NCBI GenBank assembly: GCA_018261735.1
Contig: JAGTRM010000010.1
Location: 37,326-101,325, forward strand
DNA: 64,000 nt
Direction: 5' to 3'
Source: Pseudomonadota bacterium
Lineage (GTDB): Bacteria > Pseudomonadota > Gammaproteobacteria > Burkholderiales > Chitinibacteraceae
The position numbers and the translations under genes were made by a program. Numbering within the stretch: position 1 is the first letter of the stretch; each line of letters opens with the position of its first letter. This document shows, in pieces, positions 38,721 through 46,850 of this stretch. Under the pieces are notes generated by a model. It worked only from the letters and a program-made list of their open reading frames with translations. It made no database searches and had not been told where the DNA came from.

Positions 38721-38755
38721 CCCGCTAAGCCAACGGATTGCCAAAGAGAATAGCA

Positions 38756-39451
38756 ATGACAGTAAAACAATATCTGGCCACCCCAAAACTGATGGTCTGT
38801 AGCGCCAAAATTCTGGCAATCATTTGTGCAAAAACCACGATCTTGCGGCTGGATCGCACAATCTTCCACCCCCAGGGCGGTGGGCAAAAAGCCGATAAGG
38901 GCTTGATCGGCAGCGCCGTGGTCACGCACGTTACCCACAATGCCGATTGTGTCGACCACCAAGTTGAAAGCGCGGAGGGGCTGGCGGTGGGTGACACGGT
39001 TCAGATCAAGCTGGATGAAGACTGGCGACGGCTGAATGCGGTTTACCACACGGCAGGGCATCTGCTGGCCGCCGTTGTTGAGGCGATATACCCCGGTTTG
39101 CATGCCGTATCGGGCCACCAATGGCCCGGAGAAGGACGCGTAGAGTTCAGTGGGAACACTCCGGCTACCCAGATCAGTGCCGAGGAAATCCATGCCCGAC
39201 TCACCGCCGATCTGGCCCAATCCCTCTCCGTGACAATCGAGAGCGACCCATTTCAGACCCGCACCATCCGGATCGGCGATTACCCCGCCATCCCCTGCGG
39301 CGGAACCCATGTCGGCCAGCTGGGAGAAATAGCCAGCATCCTGGTCACCGGGATCAAAGCCAAAAGTGGTCGAATCAGGATCAGTTTTGAGGCACAGCCA
39401 AGCCCTGGCCACCCGCAAGCGTCGTTTACGAATCTTGAAGTTCGGACCTGA
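38756..39451 (+). CDS. alaX: AlaX-type alanyl-tRNA trans-editing protein
   Basis: Free-standing editing domain of 231 residues, homologous to the AlaRS editing domain and lacking any synthetase core. The zinc site is complete: HTAGH (about 98) and CGGTH (about 180). It hydrolyses Ser-tRNA-Ala or Gly-tRNA-Ala. ATG 38756 is chosen over an upstream TTG. It is the last gene of the serine operon, where it could correct mischarging at high serine. Confidence 0.9.
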   Translation: MTVKQYLATPKLMVCSAKILAIICAKTTILRLDRTIFHPQGGGQKADKGLIGSAVVTHVTHNADCVDHQVESAEGLAVGDTVQIKLDEDWRRLNAVYHTAGHLLAAVVEAIYPGLHAVSGHQWPGEGRVEFSGNTPATQISAEEIHARLTADLAQSLSVTIESDPFQTRTIRIGDYPAIPCGGTHVGQLGEIASILVTGIKAKSGRIRISFEAQPSPGHPQASFTNLEVRT

Positions 39452-39508
39452 TTATTGGCCCCGATACCGGTATTTCTGAAATACCTTGTTTAAAGAATGG
39501 AGTTCATG

Positions 39509-39877
39509 ATGAGTGAATCAATCACCGTCAATCTAAGTGCAGTCCTCAACTCTGGCACCAGCTCCGGTACAAATGGCACAGGAAAGGGTGGCGTTGTCGG
39601 TCAGATTGAAGCGTTGAAAAATAAGCTCAAGGAGCTCAACAAGGAGATGGCGGAAACTGTGAAAGTACCGAGCAAAGCGGCCCAAGAGAAAGTCAAGATT
39701 CTACAGGCACAGATTCAGCTCGTTCAGGCCCAGATTTCCGAACTTGAAAAACGGCAGGCACAGTCGGAAAGCAACAAAGCCAGCGTACAGCCGGCTCAGG
39801 CAGAGTCTTCACGCAGCGTAAATTCAACAAACAAAAACAACCAGACTCTCGGCAATATTGTGGACGAGTACATGTAG
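39509..39877 (+). CDS. FlxA-like coiled-coil small protein
   Basis: A 122-residue hydrophilic protein with a Ser/Gly/Thr-rich head (about 10-30), a long coiled coil (about 32-85: ALKNKLKELNKEMAE, then KILQAQIQLVQAQISELEKR) and an Asn/Ser-rich tail. This layout matches the FlxA-like family of uncertain role. GGAG lies 6 bases before ATG 39509; ATG 39506 is a close alternative. It stands alone after the serine operon. Confidence 0.65.
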   Translation: MSESITVNLSAVLNSGTSSGTNGTGKGGVVGQIEALKNKLKELNKEMAETVKVPSKAAQEKVKILQAQIQLVQAQISELEKRQAQSESNKASVQPAQAESSRSVNSTNKNNQTLGNIVDEYM

Positions 39878-40015
39878 CCAAGTCCAGCCCGAGTCGGTAA
39901 GGCAGTAATTGGTCTTGGGAAACGGATAATTGACAGCTAACTGCTGCATTGCGGTCGAATTGCACTTGATGTACCAGTGACCGCTAAGGCCGAAGTCCCG
40001 CCCATGATCCCATCG

Positions 40016-41014
40016 TTAGTTTCGTACGGTGCCATCGATCACCGCTGGCATGGCTCCGCGCATAATTTCGATAAACCGGCGCAGTTTTGCAGGATAAAAG
40101 CGTGCGTAAGGATAGATCAAATACACGGGCAACGGCGCGGCTTGCCAGTGCGGTGACAGCCGTTGCAGCCGACCTGCGGCAATATCTTCAGCCAGCAACC
40201 ATGCCGATCCGACACAAACCCCCAGCCCTTCTACTGCAGCGCTGCGCAGTGCGTAAAGACTATCAGTGCTCATGCGGGGGCGGATGGCAATACGCCGGGT
40301 TTCACCCGTCACAGAGTGGGTCAGCGATATCTCATTCCGGTAGTAAGTACGCAGAGCCAACCAGGGCAAGCTGGCAAGCTCGGCAGCATGTTCCGGTATC
40401 GGCGCGCCGTTCAGTATCGATGGTGAAGCCACCACGATGCGCGGTACCTCAGACAGCCTGATGGCAACCATCGCGGGATCGTGCACTTCGCCAACCTGAA
40501 TGGCACAGTCGATACCGTCAGCGATGAAGTCCTGGTTATCGTCATGCAACAGCCATTCCACCGACACCTGTTTATAACGACGAAGGTATTCCGCCAAAGG
40601 TTTGACCAATGCTTGCTGACCAAAGGCATGAGGGGCAATCACCCGCAACGTACCTTCCGGCTCCTCACCTGACCCGCGCAAATCTGATTCAAAGGTTTCC
40701 CAATTCGCCAGGAGTTCCTTGGCACGCACATAGCAACGTTCACCATCCTCGGTAAGACGCATGCTGTGGGTTGAACGCTGCAACAAGTGCAGGCCCAGTG
40801 ATCGTTCAAGAGTCTGCAATCGTCGGCTGACCGTGGGTTGCGTGGTATTCAGTTGAGCTGCCGCGGCCGACAGGCTGCCCGCTTCGACAATGCGCACGAA
40901 AGTCTGCATTAGCTCGATGCGATCAATCGGGCCTGCCGGCAGGACGGCTGCGCCCGGAGCGGCCGGCGTTGAGTGCGCGGGGGTAGACGGATCGAGCGTT
41001 TGAATTTTTGTCAT
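40016..41014 (-). CDS. LysR-family regulator of the adjacent MFS pump
   Basis: A 332-residue regulator. An unusual Ala/Pro-rich N-terminal leader of about 30 residues precedes the winged helix (about 35-95, SLSAAAAQLNTTQPTVSRRLQ) and a CrgA-type effector domain. Start chosen at MTKIQTL; a shorter start near the helix is possible. It is divergent from an MFS gene 100 bases away, with a shared dyad next to its start. Confidence 0.88.
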   Translation of the reverse strand: MTKIQTLDPSTPAHSTPAAPGAAVLPAGPIDRIELMQTFVRIVEAGSLSAAAAQLNTTQPTVSRRLQTLERSLGLHLLQRSTHSMRLTEDGERCYVRAKELLANWETFESDLRGSGEEPEGTLRVIAPHAFGQQALVKPLAEYLRRYKQVSVEWLLHDDNQDFIADGIDCAIQVGEVHDPAMVAIRLSEVPRIVVASPSILNGAPIPEHAAELASLPWLALRTYYRNEISLTHSVTGETRRIAIRPRMSTDSLYALRSAAVEGLGVCVGSAWLLAEDIAAGRLQRLSPHWQAAPLPVYLIYPYARFYPAKLRRFIEIMRGAMPAVIDGTVRN

Positions 41015-41018
41015 ACGC

Positions 41019-41043
41019 ACAATGTATAACAAATGTGCATTGT
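41019..41043. promoter_or_regulatory. Candidate LysR operator
   Basis: ACAATG (41019-41024) and CATTGT (41038-41043) form an inverted repeat directly upstream of the LysR start, in the region shared with the divergent MFS gene. Confidence 0.4.
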
Positions 41044-41113
41044 TCGGTACTACCGCTGCATCGATATTCTGCACAAAATGGCGTCCACGTTTAATTGAAT
41101 CACGGCGGACAAC

Positions 41114-42352
41114 ATGGCTTCCATACAGAATACGAATATAAGCAGCGGTATTGTGCTGGCACCCCACGCAGCGACCCATCTGCCTGCTCCGCTGGTACTG
41201 TTACTGGCATCGGGAGCAGGGCTGGCGGTGGCCACGCTGTATTACAGCCAGCCGATGCTGGGCGTGTTGGGCGCAAGCATCGATGCTTCCAACCGTGCCA
41301 TCGGCCTGGTTCCCACCCTGACTCAACTGGGTTATGCACTGGGTATTTTGCTGCTGGCTCCGCTGGGCGATCGCTATGATCGGCGCAAGATCATTCTTGC
41401 CAAGGGCGCGGTATTGATCGCTGCATTGCTGCTTGCTGCTTCGGCATCCGGCATCAAGGGTCTGCTACTGGCCAGTCTGGTTATCGGTTTAGCTGCCACC
41501 CTGGCCCAGGATATTGTTCCTGCCGCAGCCACGCTCGCACCCGAAGCGCATCGTGGCAAAGTGGTCGGTACGGTGATGACCGGCGTGTTGCTTGGTATTT
41601 TGCTGTCGCGCGTGATCAGCGGCTTTGTGGCCGATCATTTTGGCTGGCGGATCATGTTTGCGGGCGCGGCAGCCAGTATTGCGCTGATTTGGCTGGCCAT
41701 CTGGCGCGGCCTGCCCAAGTTCAAGCCCACCACCGAACTGGCCTATACCGCGCTGCTCGGATCGCTGGGCGACCTTTGGAAACGCCATGGTGCATTGCGT
41801 CGCGCAGCATGGGCACAAGGTTTGATCTCCATTGGCTTCAGCGCGTTTTGGTCCACCTTGGCGATCATGTTGCACGGCGCACCGTTTCATCTTGGCAGCG
41901 CAGCTGCCGGTGCATTTGGTTTGGCCGGTGCCGCAGGAGCATTGGCCGCCCCCGTCGCCGGGCGTATTGCCGACCGGCGCGGACCTGAACTCGTGACGCG
42001 ATTGGGTGCAGCGCTGACCGCCCTGGCTTTTTCGACAATGGCTTTGTCACCCCTGTTGGGTGCACATGCCCAGCTATGGCTACTGATCGCCTGTGCCATC
42101 GGTTTTGATCTGGGTGTTCAAGCCACGTTGATTGCCCATCAAACCCTTGTTTACAGCATTGAACCTGCCGCCAGAAGTCGCCTGAATGCCGTGTTGTTTG
42201 TCGGCATGTTTATTGGCATGGCTGCGGGTGCGGTTTTGGGCAGCCTGTTGTTTGCTCAATGGGGCTGGATGGCAGTCACCGCATTAGCAACAACGTCTGC
42301 ATTGGCGGCGCTGGCAGTACGCCTGTGGCCTGAACTGAAGCGTGCAAATTAA
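41114..42352 (+). CDS. MFS transporter (DHA1-like, 12 helices)
   Basis: Inner-membrane efflux-type transporter of 412 residues with about 12 hydrophobic segments. The motif A region is APLGDRYDRRKIIL (about 92). The N-terminal VATLYYSQPMLGVLG segment is typical of a DHA1 group found beside LysR regulators. Substrate unknown. The divergent LysR gene is the likely controller. Confidence 0.9.
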   Translation: MASIQNTNISSGIVLAPHAATHLPAPLVLLLASGAGLAVATLYYSQPMLGVLGASIDASNRAIGLVPTLTQLGYALGILLLAPLGDRYDRRKIILAKGAVLIAALLLAASASGIKGLLLASLVIGLAATLAQDIVPAAATLAPEAHRGKVVGTVMTGVLLGILLSRVISGFVADHFGWRIMFAGAAASIALIWLAIWRGLPKFKPTTELAYTALLGSLGDLWKRHGALRRAAWAQGLISIGFSAFWSTLAIMLHGAPFHLGSAAAGAFGLAGAAGALAAPVAGRIADRRGPELVTRLGAALTALAFSTMALSPLLGAHAQLWLLIACAIGFDLGVQATLIAHQTLVYSIEPAARSRLNAVLFVGMFIGMAAGAVLGSLLFAQWGWMAVTALATTSALAALAVRLWPELKRAN

Positions 42353-42732
42353 AAACAGGCTGCATACGTTTTTAAATCGCCCATATCGGGTTGGGGCACG
42401 GAGTACGCGTTCGTCGAATGGATAAGCTGCCTTTCAGGCCAACGTTTGGCCGAATGGCAGCTTAGCGCGGCATTGCTCACAGAGACGCCTGGCTGGCTGA
42501 ATATCGGCAATGGTCGAACTGTTGCCTGCGATGGAAACAGCGGGGCAGATCCTCGGCCAGAGCCGTCAATCGACTGACAGGGTCAACTGGTCAGCAATAC
42601 AACAGTAAGCCGCTTCTCGATGGTGAAATGGACACCAAGGCAGTTTCCCTGTGGCGATGCAGACCACAGCCCAACCCTGCTTCCGGGGTTCGATGGAAGC
42701 ACTCTGTATGCTCGTACGCGATATTCAGGCGG
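42353..42732. other. Gene-free stretch with one stem-loop
   Basis: No supported gene in 380 bases. AAGCTGCC (42424-42431) pairs with GGCAGCTT (42456-42463), with an inner GGCCAA/TTGGCC stem. It has no T-run and could be a terminator-like hairpin or a small RNA element. Nothing else was seen. Confidence 0.4.
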
Positions 42733-43317
42733 CTAGCGGCCAAGTTGCCACCGTTCAACAAATATTCTTGCATCAGCCAACAACCATTCAAAATCTGCCG
42801 CGAATCCAGAGGCGTCTGCAAGAAATTCCGCCTCTCCCCCAACAAGAGGATTCTGACGCCGTGCTCGCCGAGACATGCGGCTTAAAACATCGGCGATCCC
42901 GTCCAATTCCGCATAACTCTGTAACCAATCCTCCTGTGCCATCAATCGCATCGCAAAACCGGCAGACTCAGGCAGTTCATCCAGGCGCGCCTTAATCTGA
43001 CGATAGACCGACTGGCAAAATATCGGGAGCGGGTCCGAGTGAAATCGCTCCCAATCACGCGCTAGAACATGATCGTAAAAAATGTCCACCAACACACCCG
43101 CATATCGCCGACGCTCTTGCGATATCCGCGAACGACTACGAAGAAAAGCGGGATGGGTTTCGACAAATCCGTCGATTGCACGGTGCAACGCGACCCCTTG
43201 GGCCAAGTCCGTTGGCAAGCAACCGGGCAGGATCCCTTTGATCCAGTCCCCGATAACGCCACCGACCATCAAAGCGGGTGTTCTTTCAGCAAGAACGGCA
43301 TGTGCCAGGAAATTCAT
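42733..43317 (-). CDS. acpH: Acyl carrier protein phosphodiesterase (AcpH-like)
   Basis: HD-like hydrolase (DUF479) of 194 residues, about the size of the E. coli enzyme. N-terminal MNFLAHAVLAERTP, the HRAIDGFVETHP segment (about 45) and DIFYDHVLARDWERF (about 80) provide the His/Asp metal ligands. It removes 4'-phosphopantetheine from holo-ACP. It is monocistronic, between an MFS gene and a metallo-hydrolase. Confidence 0.88.
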   Translation of the reverse strand: MNFLAHAVLAERTPALMVGGVIGDWIKGILPGCLPTDLAQGVALHRAIDGFVETHPAFLRSRSRISQERRRYAGVLVDIFYDHVLARDWERFHSDPLPIFCQSVYRQIKARLDELPESAGFAMRLMAQEDWLQSYAELDGIADVLSRMSRRARRQNPLVGGEAEFLADASGFAADFEWLLADARIFVERWQLGR

Positions 43318-43456
43318 CAGATCACTTTAACAAGTTTTTGCGTACAACCTTTCAGAAATGCGGTGATTAATCCACACCCGGTGATTTGTAGTGTGGACTT
43401 CCGGAACCAGGTTTCTCGCTTGAGCGGCAGCTATAGCCAGCTACCCACTCCGATTC

Positions 43457-44467
43457 TCACTGTGTTGGCTTGTTTGTTCGTGCTTGTTCAATCGCAAGCC
43501 GCTCTATTGCTCCGGCACGAAGTCCATCCAGCTGCTTGTTCAGACCGTTGGGGTCAAGTAGCGGATGTGGTTGGCCCGGCCTGCGTGTTTTCAGAAGCTC
43601 TTTAGCTTCGGTTAATCCAGTGCTGAAGGGGTGGGCGGTCAGATGCACGCTAATCGGATTCCTGGAAGCGTTCACCATGGTCTTGATGCGATCAACGCTA
43701 GCGATATAAGCCTCGACCTGTTCGGCCCCGTCAATCGCATTCAGCCCCAATCCGCCAATGGTGATGGCACGATAGATCTTGTTGCCATCCTTCACATCCA
43801 TTGCATATGAGGTCGTTCCCCACGTGTGGCCGGGCGTTGCATAGGCATAAAATTTGGTATCTCCCACTGTCAGCACGTCGCCATCTTTGACAATAATGTC
43901 CGCAGCCGCAGGCATCGTCCACGCTCCCGGTTTGCCCTGTGATTTTTGAGCATCGGCTTGGGCTTCGCGCCACCCTTCTTCAGTCATGACAAATTTGGCA
44001 TTGGTCAGCGCTTTGAGTTTGGATACCCCTCCTACATGATCGAAGTGACCATGTGTCAGCAACACCATTTTGATGTCGGCCGGATTAACGCCAACCTTTT
44101 TGATGTTGTCGATGAGTTGGTCGGTATACGGTTCGTACAAGGTATCAATCAGTACCGGACCATCACTGGTCTTGATCAACCACGCCGAAACCCAGCAAAT
44201 GCCGACGTTATAGACATTGTCGAATGCCTGGTACGGTTCGATGGCTTGGGACTGCGTGTCGTTCATCCAACGCTTCAGTTCCGGCGGCATTTTTCCGGTA
44301 CGCCCGAAATCGTTGAAAAGCTTGTCAATCGTCGCTGACGGACAGCCGGCCAGCGAGGGCGTTGTGGTATTGGGCATGGAAGCAATCGGTGGTTGGGTTT
44401 GGGCGTGAGCAACACTCCCAGCGATGAGTGAGGATGCAGCAAGAAGAGCGCGCAGTTTGTTCAACAT
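43457..44467 (-). CDS. Secreted metallo-beta-lactamase-fold hydrolase (B3-like)
   Basis: A 336-residue periplasmic protein with a signal peptide (MLNKLRALLAASS, cleavage near AHA-Q). The MBL metal site is complete: HGHFDH at 139-144, the PGHTWG His, and a distal His in LTAHPFS, resembling subclass B3 enzymes. AAGGA lies 6 bases before ATG 44467, deciding the start. It is divergent from a LysR gene across a perfect 10-bp dyad. Whether it hydrolyses beta-lactams, lactones or other esters cannot be told. Confidence 0.87.
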   Translation of the reverse strand: MLNKLRALLAASSLIAGSVAHAQTQPPIASMPNTTTPSLAGCPSATIDKLFNDFGRTGKMPPELKRWMNDTQSQAIEPYQAFDNVYNVGICWVSAWLIKTSDGPVLIDTLYEPYTDQLIDNIKKVGVNPADIKMVLLTHGHFDHVGGVSKLKALTNAKFVMTEEGWREAQADAQKSQGKPGAWTMPAAADIIVKDGDVLTVGDTKFYAYATPGHTWGTTSYAMDVKDGNKIYRAITIGGLGLNAIDGAEQVEAYIASVDRIKTMVNASRNPISVHLTAHPFSTGLTEAKELLKTRRPGQPHPLLDPNGLNKQLDGLRAGAIERLAIEQARTNKPTQ

Positions 44468-44532
44468 TTTCATTCCTTTGTGAAGAAGGGATGGAATGAA
44501 GTATGGTTGCCATATTCGAACGAATAAATACT

Positions 44533-44561
44533 GGAATATGCATTCCAAGATTGCATATTCC
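44533..44561. promoter_or_regulatory. Perfect 10-bp inverted repeat, LysR operator
   Basis: GGAATATGCA (44533-44542) is exactly complementary to TGCATATTCC (44552-44561), 9 bases apart, 18 bases ahead of the LysR start and in the divergent region with the metallo-hydrolase. A strong operator candidate. Confidence 0.6.
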
Positions 44562-44579
44562 GATCATTACAGGTGGTTT

Positions 44580-45491
44580 ATGGATCGCTTCGTGGCCATG
44601 CGGGTGTTTGTGGATGTGGTCGATTTGGGCAGCCTCACGGCGGCGGCGAACAAGCTGGATATATCGCGGGCGATGGCCACACGTTATATCGCCTCTCTGG
44701 AAAAATCGCTTGGGGCACGCCTGCTGCATCGCTCCAGCCGCAGCCTGGGTTTAACCAGTGCGGGCAACGATATCCTGCCGTACTGCCGCCAGGTTCTGGC
44801 GCTGACTGATGATATTGACTCCGTGGTAATGAGCAAGAATGCTGAGCCGCATGGCCTGATCCGTGTCGCGAGCAGCATTTCCTTTGGTCAATCCTATTTG
44901 GCCGAGGCCATGTCGCGCTATGCGGCGCAATACCCCAAAACCTCAGTCGAAATGGTGTTGGCCGACCGTGCGGTTAATCTTGTTGAAGAGCGAATTGATC
45001 TGGCCGTTCAGGTTGGCAATGAATTGGAGCAGGGACTGATTGCCCGCCTGTTGACCCGCTGCCCCTCCGTGGTGTGTGCTGCGCCCAGCTACTTGGCGCG
45101 CAGGGGTATTCCACAGCAGCCCAAGGATCTTGTTCAGCATAATTGTCTGAACCATACGCGTCTGGGAAAAATCTGGCGCTTTGGCACACCATCGGATTCC
45201 CCGGCGGATTCCGAACCTGAAGAAGTATCGGTATCCGGGAATTTCGCAGCAAATGACACGATGGTGCTGCTGCATGCCGCCCTGGCCGGAGAAGGCGTTG
45301 TCCACTTGCCGGCTTTTACCACGATGGCGCACATTCGCTCCGGGGCCTTGGTACACTTGCTTCCGGGCTACAGGATGCCGGAACTCGGTGTTTATGCGCT
45401 CTATACTTCGCGCAAGCATCTGCCTGCGACCACACGCACCTTGCTGGATTTTCTGCTTAAGGATCTGGCGCACGCGCAGGACTACGGTTGA
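44580..45491 (+). CDS. LysR-family regulator of the metallo-hydrolase
   Basis: A 303-residue LysR regulator of the CrgA/AaeR type. N-terminus MDRFVAMRVFVDVVDLGSLT, then a winged helix in which the usual Gln-Pro-x-Val-Ser recognition segment is SRAMATRYIAS. Effector domain about 90-295. AGGTGG precedes ATG 44580. It is clearly paralogous to the LysR gene at 47849, which shares the same N-terminal pattern and neighbour type. Confidence 0.9.
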   Translation: MDRFVAMRVFVDVVDLGSLTAAANKLDISRAMATRYIASLEKSLGARLLHRSSRSLGLTSAGNDILPYCRQVLALTDDIDSVVMSKNAEPHGLIRVASSISFGQSYLAEAMSRYAAQYPKTSVEMVLADRAVNLVEERIDLAVQVGNELEQGLIARLLTRCPSVVCAAPSYLARRGIPQQPKDLVQHNCLNHTRLGKIWRFGTPSDSPADSEPEEVSVSGNFAANDTMVLLHAALAGEGVVHLPAFTTMAHIRSGALVHLLPGYRMPELGVYALYTSRKHLPATTRTLLDFLLKDLAHAQDYG

Positions 45492-45508
45492 TTCGCAAGG
45501 CAAAATGA

Positions 45509-45540
45509 CAAAAGCCAGGCGCAATGACTGGCTTTTATTT
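45509..45540 (+). terminator. Terminator after LysR gene
   Basis: AAAGCCAG (45511-45518) pairs with CTGGCTTT (45528-45535), followed by TATTT. It may also stop the convergent SnoaL-like operon. Confidence 0.75.
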
Positions 45541-45632
45541 CTGATGCAGTATTCGTCTTTCAGCGTCGAGATGCCTTGCACTGCTCCAATCATGAGCTCA
45601 ACATGCGTTTCAACCGTTCTACACATGCACAG

Positions 45633-46031
45633 TCACGAATAGTCCTGCATCGCCTGCGCGACCAGCAGGGTATCGGTGAATTGCTCGAAGGCAACAATTT
45701 TCCCACCGACAAGGCGCCACACATGCGTCACACGGGCCCGCATCGGCTTACCGGTCTTTCGGTAGATACCCGAGTAAGTTCCGACGCCAACCTGTTGCTC
45801 GCCACCGTCAATAATTTGCTCTAGCGAAAAGTTGTAGCCCTCCCATTCGTTGCCAAGTACGGCGAAGACATTGGCAATGACCTGATCCGGACCAATCCAG
45901 GTGCCTGCGCATGGGAAGCCGGCCATCTCAGTCCAGACCACATCAGGGGATACGTCTGCCATCATAGCGGCGATGTCCTGGCGTGCCGATGCTGCGTAGT
46001 GCTCTGCGACGATTTGCAGATTGGTTTTCAT
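45633..46031 (-). CDS. SnoaL-like / NTF2-fold protein
   Basis: A 132-residue alpha+beta-barrel protein of the ketosteroid-isomerase-related SnoaL group. N-terminal helix VAEHYAASARQDIAAMMADV, then strands with VWTEMAGFPCAGTWIGPDQV and a C-terminal ARVTHVWRLVGGKIVAFEQ, typical of the family. AGGAG precedes the ATG. It is the last gene of a minus-strand set with the DsbA-like and pseudo-MBL genes (14-base gap to the former). Substrate unknown. Confidence 0.82.
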   Translation of the reverse strand: MKTNLQIVAEHYAASARQDIAAMMADVSPDVVWTEMAGFPCAGTWIGPDQVIANVFAVLGNEWEGYNFSLEQIIDGGEQQVGVGTYSGIYRKTGKPMRARVTHVWRLVGGKIVAFEQFTDTLLVAQAMQDYS

Positions 46032-46045
46032 ATGAGTCTCCTGAT

Positions 46046-46741
46046 TCAGATGGCGCAGCTACCGGCATTACAAGCGAACGCTTCCTCTGCGGGGGTAACT
46101 GCAGCTGAGTTTGTCCGGCTGCGCAGCCAGTCCTGAAAATCTTGCGGACGCCCCAAGAAGCTTGAAAACTCGACCGCCTGAAAGACGCCGCTGCTTTCGA
46201 GCACGAAGCTGGGGAATCCCTGAGCACCGATCTGCGCCATGAAAGCCCGGGTTTCATGGAAATGAGCCTGAACCCCCTTGCCAGACTTGTGATCCAGCGC
46301 TTTGGCGAAACTGGCTGGATCGAGGCCGAGGCTTGCAGCCACTTCAATCAGGACTGCTCGATCAGCAATGCGGCGCCCCTCGACATAGTGCGCAATTTGC
46401 AGTTGCGCGAGCATGTCCAGCCCACGGCCAGCAATCGTTTCGGCGGCCAGCATGGCAGCAGTGGGTGGCTCCGAATCAAACACGGCCGTTGTGTCACACA
46501 ACAAGCCTTCAAGGTAGCCCTTACCGAAATGCTGCCCGCTCACCTGCGCAATCCGCGCGTCATGCTGCTTCACGAATTCGCGCAGCTGCGGTGTCACGGC
46601 TTGGCGGCGTGTGCCGGTCATCATGCCGCCACCGTGTGGGTGCACGCTGAGAATTTCGCGGGCAGCCTTCACCAACGAAGCGGCACCGTAGCACCAGCCG
46701 CACAGCGGGTCGTAGATGTAATGCAGGATCATCGTATTCAT
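46046..46741 (-). CDS. DsbA-family (FrnE-like) thioredoxin-fold protein
   Basis: A 231-residue cytoplasmic thioredoxin-fold protein with an inserted helical domain. The redox motif CGWC is in YDPLCGWCYGA (about 14-17) and a cis-Pro in GAQGFPSFVL. There is no signal peptide, as for FrnE-like oxidoreductases. A C-terminal tail carries two further Cys (FACNAGSCAI). It lies 110 bases after the pseudo-MBL gene, a gap holding a G10 tract on the coding strand. Confidence 0.87.
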   Translation of the reverse strand: MNTMILHYIYDPLCGWCYGAASLVKAAREILSVHPHGGGMMTGTRRQAVTPQLREFVKQHDARIAQVSGQHFGKGYLEGLLCDTTAVFDSEPPTAAMLAAETIAGRGLDMLAQLQIAHYVEGRRIADRAVLIEVAASLGLDPASFAKALDHKSGKGVQAHFHETRAFMAQIGAQGFPSFVLESSGVFQAVEFSSFLGRPQDFQDWLRSRTNSAAVTPAEEAFACNAGSCAI

Positions 46742-46799
46742 GGTTCAGGTCCGTTTTTTCGAAGCACCATCTGTTGGATGGAGGAAGATGAATGCTGTA

Positions 46800-46832
46800 G
46801 CTCGCCCCCCCCCCACAGAGCGTGGTGCGAGC
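46800..46832. repeat. C10/G10 homopolymer inside a small stem-loop
   Basis: Ten consecutive C (46805-46814; G10 on the minus strand) lie about 60 bases upstream of the DsbA-like start. GCTCGC (46800-46805) is complementary to GCGAGC (46827-46832), enclosing the tract. Such tracts can change length by slippage. Confidence 0.6.
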
Positions 46833-46850
46833 CACCTTCAATTCAGCGAA

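Noticed and set aside
42424..42463. Stem-loop as a small RNA gene
   Set aside because: It has no promoter or T-run and no known RNA fold; recorded only as a hairpin.
44943..45626. 227-codon minus-strand frame opposite the LysR gene
   Set aside because: It overlaps a certain gene on the other strand. Its first 30 codons outside that gene look protein-like but match no family and lack a ribosome site.
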